Below the pieces are notes generated by a model. It saw nothing but the letters and a program-made list of their open reading frames with translations, did no database searches and was not told the origin of the DNA. A program made the translations under genes and the position numbers. Positions 8,162 through 15,232 of a stretch of 47,362 bases of DNA are shown piece after piece. Each line of letters begins with the position of its first letter. Within the stretch, counting starts at the first letter, position 1. The DNA is from Clostridiaceae bacterium UBA4839 (lineage in GTDB: Bacteria > Bacillota > Clostridia > Clostridiales > Caloramatoraceae): assembly GCA_002400085.1 (NCBI GenBank), contig DHEX01000138.1, positions 1 through 47,362 of the forward strand, in the 5' to 3' direction.

Positions 8162-9178
8162 TCACCCCATTTCTATAGTAACTGCATGTGCAATTCCAGG
8201 TATAGATTCTCCTTGAAGTGAGCTTGTTGGACTTAATAAAGCACCTGTAGATACTAAAAGAACTCTTCCTAAATTTTTCTTAACAAGCTGATCATATATA
8301 TATCCACAAAAAGTTATAGCTGAACATCCACATCCGCTTCCTCCTGCATTCACATCTATCTGCTTTTCAGTATCATATACCTCTATCCCGCAATCCGTAT
8401 ATTTTGAACCCATATCATATCCTTCTTTTGCCACAACATCTTTTATAAGCTCACCTCCTAATTCCCCTAAATCTCCTGTAGCAATAAGGTCATAATCTTT
8501 AGGTGAAAGTCCAGTATCTTTAAAGTGCCTTAAAATGGTATCTGCTGCTGCAGGTACCATAGCAGCTCCCATATTATTTGCATCCTTTACTCCAAAGTCC
8601 ATAACTCTGCCCGTAGTAACAAATTTTACATAAGGCCCATTCCCATTTTTAGCTAAAACTGCAGCTCCAGATCCTGTAACTGTCCACTGTGCCGTTGGAG
8701 GCCTTTGAGTACCATACTCCAGTGGAAAACGATATTGCCTCTCTGCTGAGCAAAAATGGCTTGATGTTGTTGCAACAGCATAATCAGCATATCCCCCATC
8801 AATTACCATTGATGCCATACTTAACGACTCAGTCATCGTTGAGCAGGCACCGTAAAGCCCAAAAAAAGGTATCTTAAGCTCTCTTGCTGAAAAACTTGAG
8901 GATATTATTTGATTTAACAAATCCCCAGCAAATAAATAATCTATTTTATCTGGTGTTAAGTTTGCTTTTGAAAGTGAGAGCAGCACTGTTTCTCTTGACA
9001 ACTTACTTTCTGCTTTCTCCCAAGATTCCTCGCCAAACAAATCATCTTTTAAAACCATGTCATAATAGTCTCTAAGCGGCCCTTCTCCTTCCTTTATACC
9101 TGCAATGGATGCTGTAGATATAATGGATGGTGGATTATTAAATTTTACTGTCTGCTGCCCAAGCTTTTTTTCCGCCAT
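8162..9178 (-). CDS. spoVAD: Stage V sporulation protein AD
   Basis: Soluble, thiolase-fold component of the SpoVA complex. In Bacillus it binds dipicolinic acid and sits at the spore inner membrane. The fold is recognisable from GLYGACSTMTESLSMA near 108-123, VTGSGAAVL near 167-175, and a C-terminal GGSGCGCSAITFCGYI segment. The length of 338 residues is typical. It lies between spoVAC and spoVAE with 4-base gaps on each side, so the three are one operon. By family knowledge the operon should be forespore-expressed (SigG), but I see no confident promoter. Confidence 0.95.
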   Translation of the reverse strand: MAEKKLGQQTVKFNNPPSIISTASIAGIKEGEGPLRDYYDMVLKDDLFGEESWEKAESKLSRETVLLSLSKANLTPDKIDYLFAGDLLNQIISSSFSARELKIPFFGLYGACSTMTESLSMASMVIDGGYADYAVATTSSHFCSAERQYRFPLEYGTQRPPTAQWTVTGSGAAVLAKNGNGPYVKFVTTGRVMDFGVKDANNMGAAMVPAAADTILRHFKDTGLSPKDYDLIATGDLGELGGELIKDVVAKEGYDMGSKYTDCGIEVYDTEKQIDVNAGGSGCGCSAITFCGYIYDQLVKKNLGRVLLVSTGALLSPTSSLQGESIPGIAHAVTIEMG

Positions 9179-9182
9179 AAAA

Positions 9183-9638
9183 TCACCTCATTAAAAAATA
9201 ATAAATTAAACCAACTATTACTGATGATGATACTCCATATACTAAAACTGGTCCTGCAATTACAAACATCTTCCCTCCAATTCCAAAAACATAACCTTCA
9301 TTTTTAAATTCCATAGCTGGAGCCACTATGGAATTTGCAAATCCAGTTATTGGAACTACCGTTCCTGCTCCTGCATACTTTGCAATATCATCATAAACAC
9401 CTATCCCTGTTAAAAAAGCACCTAAAAACACCATTATAGCAGCAACATAATATCCTATGTCATCATTAGATACGCCGTAGGAAAGAAATAAATTCATAAA
9501 GAATTGTCCAACATCACATATTAAGCCTCCTATGACAAAAGCAAGTATACAATCTTTTAATAATGTAGATTCTGGGTTCTTTTCATTCACCATTTTGCTA
9601 AAATCATTAGATATGTTTTTTTCTGCTTTTTTCTCCAT
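9183..9638 (-). CDS. spoVAC: Stage V sporulation protein AC
   Basis: Membrane subunit of the SpoVA dipicolinic acid channel; in Bacillus SpoVAC acts as a mechanosensitive pore. A charged N-terminal tail of about 25 residues is followed by four hydrophobic segments. The VVPITGFANSIVAPAMEFK loop parallels the corresponding loop of SpoVAE, showing the relationship of the two. The length of 151 residues is typical. AGGTGA precedes the ATG. A 47-codon ORF ends 4 bases upstream and is probably the first gene of this transcript. Confidence 0.94.
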   Translation of the reverse strand: MEKKAEKNISNDFSKMVNEKNPESTLLKDCILAFVIGGLICDVGQFFMNLFLSYGVSNDDIGYYVAAIMVFLGAFLTGIGVYDDIAKYAGAGTVVPITGFANSIVAPAMEFKNEGYVFGIGGKMFVIAGPVLVYGVSSSVIVGLIYYFLMR

Positions 9639-9642
9639 AAAA

Positions 9643-9786
9643 TCACCTGCTATCTTCTATATTTGTTTTATTCCCCCTTATCATAGAAGGGAAATCAATC
9701 AATACTTTGTCATAATCAAACCTTAAGTATTTATCTTCCTTTTGCTTGGCCTTTGATACTTCATACTTTTTATTATTGTTATACAT
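9643..9786 (-). CDS. Small ORF (47 aa) at the head of the spoVA operon
   Basis: The ATG is preceded by GGAGGAGGAATT, an excellent ribosome binding site. The 47 codons end in TGA four bases before the spoVAC start. The predicted peptide begins MYNNNKKYEVSKAKQKED and continues with KYLRFDYDKVLIDFPS. It is hydrophilic, rich in lysine and tyrosine, and has no membrane segment. The spacing matches the tight packing of spoVAC, AD and AE, which argues that it is translated with them. I do not recognise a family. It could be a small spore or channel-associated peptide, or a leader ORF that loads ribosomes for spoVAC. Confidence 0.65.
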   Translation of the reverse strand: MYNNNKKYEVSKAKQKEDKYLRFDYDKVLIDFPSMIRGNKTNIEDSR

Positions 9787-9894
9787 AATTCCTCCTCCAT
9801 TACCTTCCTGCCTATCGAGAGCTAAATCTATCTTATTTTTTTAACTGCCCTGCACTACCACTCTTTTTTATTCTCCCTCTAAAAAAATTTTTAA

Positions 9895-9927
9895 TGCAAA
9901 AAAAATCCACGATTAAATCATGGATTT
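9895..9927 (-). terminator. Intrinsic terminator of the spoIIA operon
   Basis: On the minus strand AAATCCATGA pairs with TCGTGGATTT (one G-T pair) across a 5-base loop that contains the sigF stop codon. Eight or more T residues follow. It separates the spoIIA operon from the spoVA genes. Confidence 0.8.
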
Positions 9928-10665
9928 TCTTAAATAATCTAATACTTTTTTTTCAATTCTGGATACTTGAACTTGGGATATACCAAGTTTTTCTGCCACC
10001 TGACTCTGGGTTAAATCTTTAAAATATCTTAATATAATTACCTGTCTTGCTCTAGGCTCTAATTTTCCTATAAGCTCTTTTAATGCTACCATATCTATAA
10101 GATCTACATCATTATCCTTTATCTCACTTATTTTATCAATAAGAAGTATAGGTGCGCCATCATCCTGATGTATTGTATCATAAAGATATTCTGGTGTACA
10201 CATACTTTCAAGGCTCATAACCACATCTTCAGATGCAATTGAAAGCTCAGAGGCAATTTCTTCTATTGTTGGATCCCGTCCAAACTGCTTTGTAAGCTTT
10301 TCTTTTGTGATTCTAACTTTGCTTGCAATTTCTTTCATATTTCTACTGACTTTGATAGGACCATCGTCCCTTAAAAATCTTTTTATTTCCCCTATAATCA
10401 TAGGTACTGCATAGGTGGAAAACTTTACTCCAAAATTCTTATCAAAATTTCTTACTGCTTTTATAAGCCCTATGCATCCTACCTGGAATAAATCTTCATA
10501 TTCATATCCTCTTCCAAGAAATTTTTTAACTATAGAAGACACCAATCCAATATTTAATTTAACAACTTCATCCTGAGCATCTTTATCTCCATTTTGACTT
10601 TTACTTATAAGTTCCATCATTTCTTCATAATCTTTAAAGCTTCGTTCACTGGATCCATTATTCAT
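9913..10665 (-). CDS. sigF: RNA polymerase sporulation sigma factor SigF
   Basis: First forespore-specific sigma factor; it is held inactive by SpoIIAB until SpoIIAA releases it. Region 2 is visible as YEYEDLFQVGCIGLIKAV and FSTYAVPMIIGEIKRFLRD. Region 3 follows, and region 4 ends with the helix-turn-helix LTQSQVAEKLGISQVQVSRIEKK. The length of 250 residues is typical. GGGGGAA precedes the ATG, and the gene starts 14 bases after the spoIIAB stop. Gene order spoIIAA-spoIIAB-sigF makes SigF rather than SigG the correct call. Confidence 0.96.
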   Translation of the reverse strand: MNNGSSERSFKDYEEMMELISKSQNGDKDAQDEVVKLNIGLVSSIVKKFLGRGYEYEDLFQVGCIGLIKAVRNFDKNFGVKFSTYAVPMIIGEIKRFLRDDGPIKVSRNMKEIASKVRITKEKLTKQFGRDPTIEEIASELSIASEDVVMSLESMCTPEYLYDTIHQDDGAPILLIDKISEIKDNDVDLIDMVALKELIGKLEPRARQVIILRYFKDLTQSQVAEKLGISQVQVSRIEKKVLDYLRKSMI

Positions 10666-10679
10666 AATTATTCCCCCAG

Positions 10680-11105
10680 CTAAATGGATTTAAACTCTTT
10701 AACCATTGTTACCCTGGTGCCTATATTAGGTGTTGATTCCACCTTAAGACTATCCATAAAAGTCTCCATTACAGTAAATCCCATTCCTGATCTTTCAAGT
10801 TCAGGCCTTGAAGTATATAAAGGCTGCATTGCAAGCTCAATATCCTCTATACCCTTACCTTCATCAGAAACAACTACTGTAAGTTTTTTCCCTTCAATTT
10901 TACATTCAATTGTAATAACCCCAACTTCACCCTCATAACCATGAATTATAGAATTCGTTACTGCTTCTGAAACTGCGGTCTTAACATCAGCTATTTCTTC
11001 AATAGTAGGATCAAGCTGAGCTGCAAAAGCTGCAACCACAACCCTTGCAAAGGATTCATTTTCAGACTTGCTTGGAAACTCAAGTTTCATTTCATTTTCA
11101 AACAT
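10680..11105 (-). CDS. spoIIAB: Anti-sigma F factor SpoIIAB (serine kinase)
   Basis: GHKL-type protein kinase that binds SigF and phosphorylates SpoIIAA. Nucleotide-binding motifs are in order: the N box EAVTNSIIHGYEG (about 46-58), G1 DEGKGIED (about 79-86) and G2 RSGMGFTVM (about 105-113). The length of 141 residues is normal. It lies between spoIIAA and sigF with short gaps, and GGGGGGAT precedes the ATG. Confidence 0.96.
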   Translation of the reverse strand: MFENEMKLEFPSKSENESFARVVVAAFAAQLDPTIEEIADVKTAVSEAVTNSIIHGYEGEVGVITIECKIEGKKLTVVVSDEGKGIEDIELAMQPLYTSRPELERSGMGFTVMETFMDSLKVESTPNIGTRVTMVKEFKSI

Positions 11106-11118
11106 ATATCATCCCCCC

Positions 11119-11454
11119 TTATATGCTGGAAACAGCTTTTGATAAATCATCATATTCATCGATGATTTTAAAAAGGCCCGCTATTTCAAAAACTTTTTTT
11201 ATTTTAGGTGATAACCCAATTACAACTACTTTCCCACCATATTGTATTATTTTTTTATACCTTCCTATTACTACCCCTATACCTGAACTGTCCATAAAGT
11301 TTACTTCAGCAAAGTCAAATATTAAATTTTTAGCGCCTAATTCCTCTATTTTATTGTCTATTTTTATCCTGACAATTTCTGATGAATGATGGTCTAATTC
11401 ACCTGACATTTTTACTACCAAAGCTTTCCCTATGTCATCAAATTTTAAAATCAT
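11119..11454 (-). CDS. spoIIAA: Anti-anti-sigma factor SpoIIAA
   Basis: STAS-domain protein; when unphosphorylated it binds SpoIIAB and frees SigF. The phosphorylation segment FMDSSGIGVVIGRYK is at residues 53-67, with the second serine as the expected target of SpoIIAB. The start at 11454 is chosen because TTGGGGGGA ends about 7 bases before it. Earlier in-frame starts (TTG at 11469, ATG at 11460) overlap or touch that binding site. This gives 111 residues, slightly shorter than Bacillus. It is the first gene of the operon, 35 bases downstream of a SigH-like promoter. Confidence 0.95.
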   Translation of the reverse strand: MILKFDDIGKALVVKMSGELDHHSSEIVRIKIDNKIEELGAKNLIFDFAEVNFMDSSGIGVVIGRYKKIIQYGGKVVVIGLSPKIKKVFEIAGLFKIIDEYDDLSKAVSSI

Positions 11455-11488
11455 CAACATTCCCCCCAATACATTAGTTATGTAGTAT

Positions 11489-11513
11489 ATTCTATAAATT
11501 ACATAATATTCCT
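11489..11513 (-). promoter_or_regulatory. SigH-like promoter of the spoIIA operon
   Basis: On the minus strand AGGAATA (11507-11513) and AGAAT (11489-11493) are separated by 13 bases. The Bacillus SigH pattern is AGGAnnT, about 14 bases, then HGAAT, and spoIIA is a classic SigH/Spo0A target. I did not find a clear Spo0A box (TGTCGAA) close by. Confidence 0.6.
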
Positions 11514-11577
11514 CCCATTATTTGCAAATTTTTTTATTATTCTTTTTTTATTATTTCCATTTATTCTATTCTTATAC

Positions 11578-11665
11578 ATCAAGTTCTTCTTAGCTTCAGA
11601 TGGAATTTGCTTAAAAGGAAATACTTACTCCATCTGAAGCTTAGAAGAACTTATCCATATCGGAC
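11578..11665 (+). repeat. Dispersed hairpin repeat family C, full hairpin copy
   Basis: A 24-base arm AAGTTCTTCTTAGCTTCAGA... pairs with ...TCTGAAGCTTAGAAGAACTT with a single mismatch. The loop holds the conserved GGAATTTGCTTAAAAGGAAA stretch, and ATCCA follows the hairpin. The loop and the 3' arm are shared with 12312-12403, but the stem bases differ with compensating changes. It lies between spoIIAA (upstream side) and the UPF0016 gene (downstream side). Confidence 0.7.
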
Positions 11666-11702
11666 AAATTAAATAAAGTGAACTTAGAGGGCCTTATTAG
11701 CT

Positions 11703-12275
11703 TTATATTGCTTTTATTAATGTAAGAATTCCAAATGTAATAAATATTCCTGCAGTTATCCATTTTACAACCCTTTTAGGTATATATTTAAGTAGCATTG
11801 CTCCTCCAACTACTCCAATTCCATCTGCTATAAACATTCCTAAAACTGCTCCCAAAAATACGGGAATAGGACTTTTATATTGAGCAGCCATAGTTATTGC
11901 CATTAGCTGCGTCTTATCGCCAAGTTCTCCTACAAAAAATGTTGAAGCTACAGTAATAATTGGTCCATACTTGCAGGACTTTTTATTTGTTCCATCTACT
12001 TCATCGCTTTCATCATCTTTACTAAATATTGTCCAAAATCCAAAGATTAGAAATGAAGCAGCAGCTATAAGCTGTATATAATTCATTGGTATAGCACTGC
12101 TAAGGTAGTTTCCAAATAAAACAGCAAGAGCATTTAAAAGTATAATAGCAGATGTTATACCAATCAAAACCTCTTTAACCTTATATTTGCTTGCAAAAGC
12201 AACAGATAAAAGTTGAGTTTTATCACCCATTTCTGCCAACAATACAAATAAAAATGCTTTTAAAAAAATAGACAT
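11703..12275 (-). CDS. TMEM165/GDT1 (UPF0016) family cation exporter, probably Mn2+
   Basis: Membrane transporter family that exports manganese (MneA in Vibrio) or exchanges Ca/Mn for protons. Two copies of the signature E-x-G-D-K-T are present: AEMGDKTQL in the first hydrophobic segment and GELGDKTQL in the second half. They are separated by a short charged loop (KDDESDEVDGTNKK), giving the usual 3+3 membrane topology. The start at 12275 is chosen for the TAGGGGGT site upstream; this gives 190 residues. The manganese-sensing yybP-ykoY riboswitch upstream is independent support for manganese as substrate. Confidence 0.93.
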   Translation of the reverse strand: MSIFLKAFLFVLLAEMGDKTQLLSVAFASKYKVKEVLIGITSAIILLNALAVLFGNYLSSAIPMNYIQLIAAASFLIFGFWTIFSKDDESDEVDGTNKKSCKYGPIITVASTFFVGELGDKTQLMAITMAAQYKSPIPVFLGAVLGMFIADGIGVVGGAMLLKYIPKRVVKWITAGIFITFGILTLIKAI

Positions 12276-12311
12276 ATTAATACCCCCTACATAATAATTT
12301 TGGTTTTTCAT

Positions 12312-12403
12312 CAAGTGATTCTTAGACTTAGGTGGAGTTCGCTTATGAGGAATACCCCTAGTCTAAGAAGAACTTATCCAGGGGCGTAGCATCCGTTATC
12401 CCA
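12312..12403 (+). repeat. Dispersed hairpin repeat family C, longest copy
   Basis: TTCTTAGACTTAGG pairs with CCCTAGTCTAAGAA around a loop GTTCGCTTATGAGGAA. It is followed by the shared tail GAACTTATCCA and GGGGCGTAGCATCCGTTATCC. The tail links this copy to 238-303 and 16989-17060. It lies between the riboswitch terminator and the start of the UPF0016 gene, so it would be part of that mRNA leader. Confidence 0.7.
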
Positions 12404-12424
12404 CACATCCCCATTTTCTTTTAT

Positions 12425-12466
12425 AAAAAAAGACCTTTAACACAATTTAAATTGTGTTAAAGGTCT
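12425..12466 (-). terminator. Riboswitch expression-platform terminator
   Basis: On the minus strand AGACCTTTAACACAATTT and AAATTGTGTTAAAGGTCT form a perfect 18-bp stem (12449-12466 with 12431-12448), followed by seven T residues. Its 5' arm shares the GAGACCTTT segment that closes the manganese aptamer. Aptamer folding and termination are therefore mutually exclusive, as expected for an ON switch. Confidence 0.85.
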
Positions 12467-12541
12467 CACATCTTAAAATAAAGCCAGGTCTAAAGACCAG
12501 TATGTTGACTTTATCACCCAAATGGGCTGCTACTCCCCTTC
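12459..12541 (-). ncRNA. yybP-ykoY manganese riboswitch aptamer
   Basis: Read on the minus strand, the conserved parts occur in the correct order. AAGGGGAGTAGC comes first, then a short GCCCA/TGGG hairpin, GTCAACATAC, a GGTCTTTAGACC hairpin, GGCTTTAT, and finally GTGAGACCTTT, which pairs with the 5' end. This is the yybP-ykoY family, which binds Mn2+ and usually turns on genes for manganese export. It lies about 185 bases upstream of the UPF0016 gene on the same strand. The call is from motif recognition; a covariance-model search was not run. Confidence 0.88.
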
Positions 12542-12578
12542 AACTATAAAAATTTAATATATAATCAACAATAATGAT

Positions 12579-12607
12579 ATATTATCATTTAGTTATATGC
12601 TTGTCAA
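12579..12607 (-). promoter_or_regulatory. SigA-type promoter driving the riboswitch and UPF0016 gene
   Basis: On the minus strand a consensus TTGACA (12602-12607) and TAATAT (12579-12584) are separated by 17 bases. Transcription would begin near 12571, about 30 bases before the aptamer. Confidence 0.75.
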
Positions 12608-12739
12608 TATTTACAAATATCCCCTCAATTACAGCATGCGTCCTAAAAATTTCAATTTGCAGCCTTGCTATAAACTTTGTTAAATGATAAAATCACTATA
12701 ACCATTATAAAAAATATATTATTGAAGGGGGCATATGGC

Positions 12740-13573
12740 ATGGAAATGTGGGTTAAAGAAATGCAGATTGAAGATGCTGCAATGACATACAAGGTAAATC
12801 AGACTTTAGTACGAAAAAAAACAAAATACCAAGATCTTGCTATTGTTGATACAGAATCTTTAGGAAGAATGTTATTACTTGATGGAATTGTACAAACAAC
12901 AACTAAGGATGAATATGTATATCATGAAATGATAGTCCACATTCCACTTTTTACCCATCCAAATCCTAAAAAGGTTTTAGTAGTAGGCGGTGGGGATGGA
13001 GGTGCAATAAGAGAAATATTACGCCATAAATCAGTTGAAAAAGCTGTTCTATGCGAAATAGATCAGGACGTTATAACTGAATGTAAAAAATATCTTCCTG
13101 AGATAAGCTGTTCTCTTGATGATCCAAGATGTGAAATAGTTATAGGTGATGGAATAAAATACGTTAAAGAACATAAAAACGAATTCGATGTTATTATAGT
13201 TGATTCCACAGATCCTTTGAATGCTGCAGAAGGATTATTTGGCGGAAATTTCTATAACGACGTTTATGACAGTTTAAAAGAAGATGGAATATTTGTTGCT
13301 CAAACTGAAAGCCCTTTTTATCTTCCTGATGTAGTAAAAAGAGTCTTCAGTGATGTTCGTAAAATCTTCCCAATTACTAAGCTTTTCATGGCAGGAATTC
13401 CTACCTATCCAGGTGGTTACTGGAGCTTTACTGTGGGCTCTAAAAAATATGATCCACAAAATGTAGATACTTCAAAAATTCCTGAAATGCCGATGAAATA
13501 CTATACCAAAGATCTTCACAAGGCATGTTTTGTACTTCCTCAGTATATTAAAGATATAATAGGCGAAAAGTAG
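12740..13573 (+). CDS. speE: Spermidine synthase (polyamine aminopropyltransferase)
   Basis: Transfers an aminopropyl group from decarboxylated S-adenosylmethionine to putrescine. The Rossmann-type fold is evident from VLVVGGGDGGAIREIL, the acidic VIVDSTDPLNAAEGLF segment (DSTDP) and YPGGYWSFTVGSK near the C-terminus. The start at 12740 follows GAAGGGGG at a good distance and gives 277 residues, typical for bacterial SpeE; longer starts add an unrelated tail. No speD or speA/speB gene is next to it, so the rest of the pathway lies elsewhere. Confidence 0.94.
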   Translation: MEMWVKEMQIEDAAMTYKVNQTLVRKKTKYQDLAIVDTESLGRMLLLDGIVQTTTKDEYVYHEMIVHIPLFTHPNPKKVLVVGGGDGGAIREILRHKSVEKAVLCEIDQDVITECKKYLPEISCSLDDPRCEIVIGDGIKYVKEHKNEFDVIIVDSTDPLNAAEGLFGGNFYNDVYDSLKEDGIFVAQTESPFYLPDVVKRVFSDVRKIFPITKLFMAGIPTYPGGYWSFTVGSKKYDPQNVDTSKIPEMPMKYYTKDLHKACFVLPQYIKDIIGEK

Positions 13574-13640
13574 TTTTTAAGCCTAATGGAACTGCCCCAA
13601 GGAACTGCTTCCTATTAAGTAAACAGATAAAAAATACAAA

Positions 13641-13835
13641 AACAGCGGAGATAAAAGAAAAATATATGTAATGAACATAGAATGAGCAAGTAGAAGATCA
13701 ATGGTGGAAAATGTAGGGAGCGATCTTGACCGTTCCGCCCTCCTAAATTCTGATCATCATGCGGAGGAACGGTCAAGACCGTTTTCCCTACAGCTTGTCT
13801 GGCACTTTTCACCTTAGAGTATTAAAGTGAATGGG
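13641..13835. repeat. Composite MITE-like repeat, copy 3 (complete A inside B)
   Basis: The left half of element B (ACAGCGGAGATAA... to GAACATAGAATGAGCA) is followed by a complete palindromic element A at 13713-13791 and then by a fragment of the right half of B (AAAGTGAATGG near 13826). It fills most of the gap between speE and the convergent Gate-domain gene and leaves no room for another gene. The A arms could act as a transcription terminator, since no other clear one follows speE. Confidence 0.75.
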
Positions 13836-13841
13836 GAAAAA

Positions 13842-14330
13842 CTATTTTGCACCAGTCTCATTTTTTACTTCTATCATGTTTACATTATCATCTTTAAAAT
13901 ATTTTGTCTTTGATGCTAAAAATGTAACCAAAAAGGCTGCAAAAAGCCTTGAAAAAAGTATAAGCCATCCGTTAGCTCCTATCTCAGTAAATAAAAGCGT
14001 ATCCTCAAAAATTGCATGGCAGGATGCAAGAAAAATTATTACAAGATTAACTTCTCTTTTTTTCATGTTTCCCTCATTTACAGAATCAATAATAATTCCT
14101 GCACCATATAAAAGGCCAAAAAACAATCCCGAAAGAAGCGGTATTATCGAATATTTCGATGTCCCTAAAAATCTTGTCAAAGGTTTTAAAAAATTAGCTA
14201 TCTTTTCTAACATATTCAAATCTTTAATGATTTCTATTGCAATCATAAGCGGGACAACAATTTTCACAACTGTCCACATAGAAGATAAACTTCCTAATAA
14301 AGCTTCTTTTAAAATTGCAATTATACTCAT
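13842..14330 (-). CDS. Gate (nucleoside-recognition-like) domain membrane protein
   Basis: Short integral membrane protein (162 residues) with about four hydrophobic segments. It contains LSGLFFGLLYGAGIIIDSVNE and the FLASCHAIFEDTLLF segment typical of Gate domains. This domain forms half of the repeat found in SpmA/SpmB and in YjiH-type proteins. The upstream gene encodes a second Gate half only 10 bases away. The substrate is unknown. The pair could form a heterodimeric transporter or channel. Confidence 0.7.
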   Translation of the reverse strand: MSIIAILKEALLGSLSSMWTVVKIVVPLMIAIEIIKDLNMLEKIANFLKPLTRFLGTSKYSIIPLLSGLFFGLLYGAGIIIDSVNEGNMKKREVNLVIIFLASCHAIFEDTLLFTEIGANGWLILFSRLFAAFLVTFLASKTKYFKDDNVNMIEVKNETGAK

Positions 14331-14340
14331 ATAAACACCT

Positions 14341-14763
14341 CTAAATTATGATATTTAATATAATTCCAGATAATATAGCAAGTGTTTGTCTTAAAACTAT
14401 TATCATCCATGCTGATACTCCAACTTTTTTGCATATTGCAGTCTCAAGAAAGAGACTGTGAGAAAAGCACAGCATAACAGATATAATAGTTATCTCCTTA
14501 GCAGTAAGTTCTAGTGCAGAAAGAGCACCAATAGCTGCATATAAATTTATCATATTCCCCATAACAAATGGGACTGCAGCTTCCCCCGGAAGACCTACTA
14601 TATGCATAATAGGTTTAAAAAAATCAGCAATATATCTCATTATAGGGGTATACTTTAAAAAAGTTACTAAGAAGTAAACAGGAATTAAAACTTTACCAAT
14701 ATATACTATAGTTTTTGCACCCTTATTAATACCTCTTTTAAATGTGTTCTCTGTAATTGACAC
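14341..14763 (-). CDS. Gate-domain membrane protein, partner half
   Basis: Integral membrane protein of 140 residues with about four hydrophobic segments. It carries the complementary Gate pattern LPGEAAVPFVMGNMINLYAA and MLCFSHSLFLETAICKKVG. The segment with H and E (SHSLFLET) mirrors CHAIFEDT in the downstream gene, so the two halves are homologous. The start follows a GGGGGTGGAAAAGTGTC-type region. The two genes are co-transcribed. No conserved ligand residue identifies the substrate. Confidence 0.7.
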   Translation of the reverse strand: MSITENTFKRGINKGAKTIVYIGKVLIPVYFLVTFLKYTPIMRYIADFFKPIMHIVGLPGEAAVPFVMGNMINLYAAIGALSALELTAKEITIISVMLCFSHSLFLETAICKKVGVSAWMIIVLRQTLAILSGIILNIII

Positions 14764-14901
14764 TTTTCCACCCCCATTTGTAATTATAACATTTTTAACC
14801 AGCTATATCGATAATTATGTATTAAAATTTATCTTTAGAAGACTCATTGATGAGTTTTATTGATATAATATAGTAAAATAAATATTTTAGGAGAGGATAA
14901 A

Positions 14902-15219
14902 ATGAAATGCCCTTATTGTGGTAATGATGTAGATATTAATGATGAAACATGCCCTTACTGCTTTAAAAAAATTGATACGGAAGAAAATCATAATTTAAGA
15001 ATACAGATGCTTAAAGAAAAATATATGGAAAAGCCAAAACCAACAAAAAATAAAAATTCGGGATCAAATAAACTTTTAATCCCTGTAGGAATTTTAGGGC
15101 TCGCAGCATCCTTTATAAAAATCTTTAATGGGAGTTCATCCTTTTTTGATTTATTTATGCTAATCCTTTCTTTTTCCCTTATAATTGGGGGCATTAAAAA
15201 TAAAAGAAGAAAAGGCTGA
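14902..15219 (+). CDS. Small zinc-ribbon membrane protein, function unknown
   Basis: The first 21 residues hold a zinc ribbon of the CPYCG-x9-CPYC type (C3, C6, C16, C19). A charged, probably disordered linker (about 25-52) follows, then two hydrophobic segments (about 55-70 and 80-97) and a basic tail. GGAGAGG precedes the ATG, and the length is 105 residues. It stands alone, convergent with the methyltransferase gene. No function can be assigned. Zinc-ribbon proteins with membrane segments are common in clostridia. Confidence 0.75.
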   Translation: MKCPYCGNDVDINDETCPYCFKKIDTEENHNLRIQMLKEKYMEKPKPTKNKNSGSNKLLIPVGILGLAASFIKIFNGSSSFFDLFMLILSFSLIIGGIKNKRRKG

Positions 15220-15232
15220 TACATCAGCCTAA
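15213..15232 (-). terminator. Probable terminator of the methyltransferase gene
   Basis: AGGCTGAT and ATCAGCCT (15213-15230) form a stem with two loop bases, directly at the stop codon. On the minus strand a T-rich stretch (TTTTCTTCTTTTATTTTT) follows, while the plus strand lacks one. Confidence 0.55.

Noticed and set aside
9786..9912. SigF/SigG promoter for the spoVA operon
   Set aside because: GCATT followed after 15 bases by GGGAGAATA resembles the pattern loosely, but two or more key positions mismatch, so it is not listed as a feature.
13831..14334. Plus-strand reading frame of 167 codons
   Set aside because: It is the shadow of the Gate-domain gene on the opposite strand, which has the better start site, membrane pattern and partner gene.
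13842..14763. SpmA/SpmB spore maturation proteins
   Set aside because: The genes share the Gate domain, but the lengths (162 and 140) and sequence do not match what I know of SpmA and SpmB, so only the domain is named.
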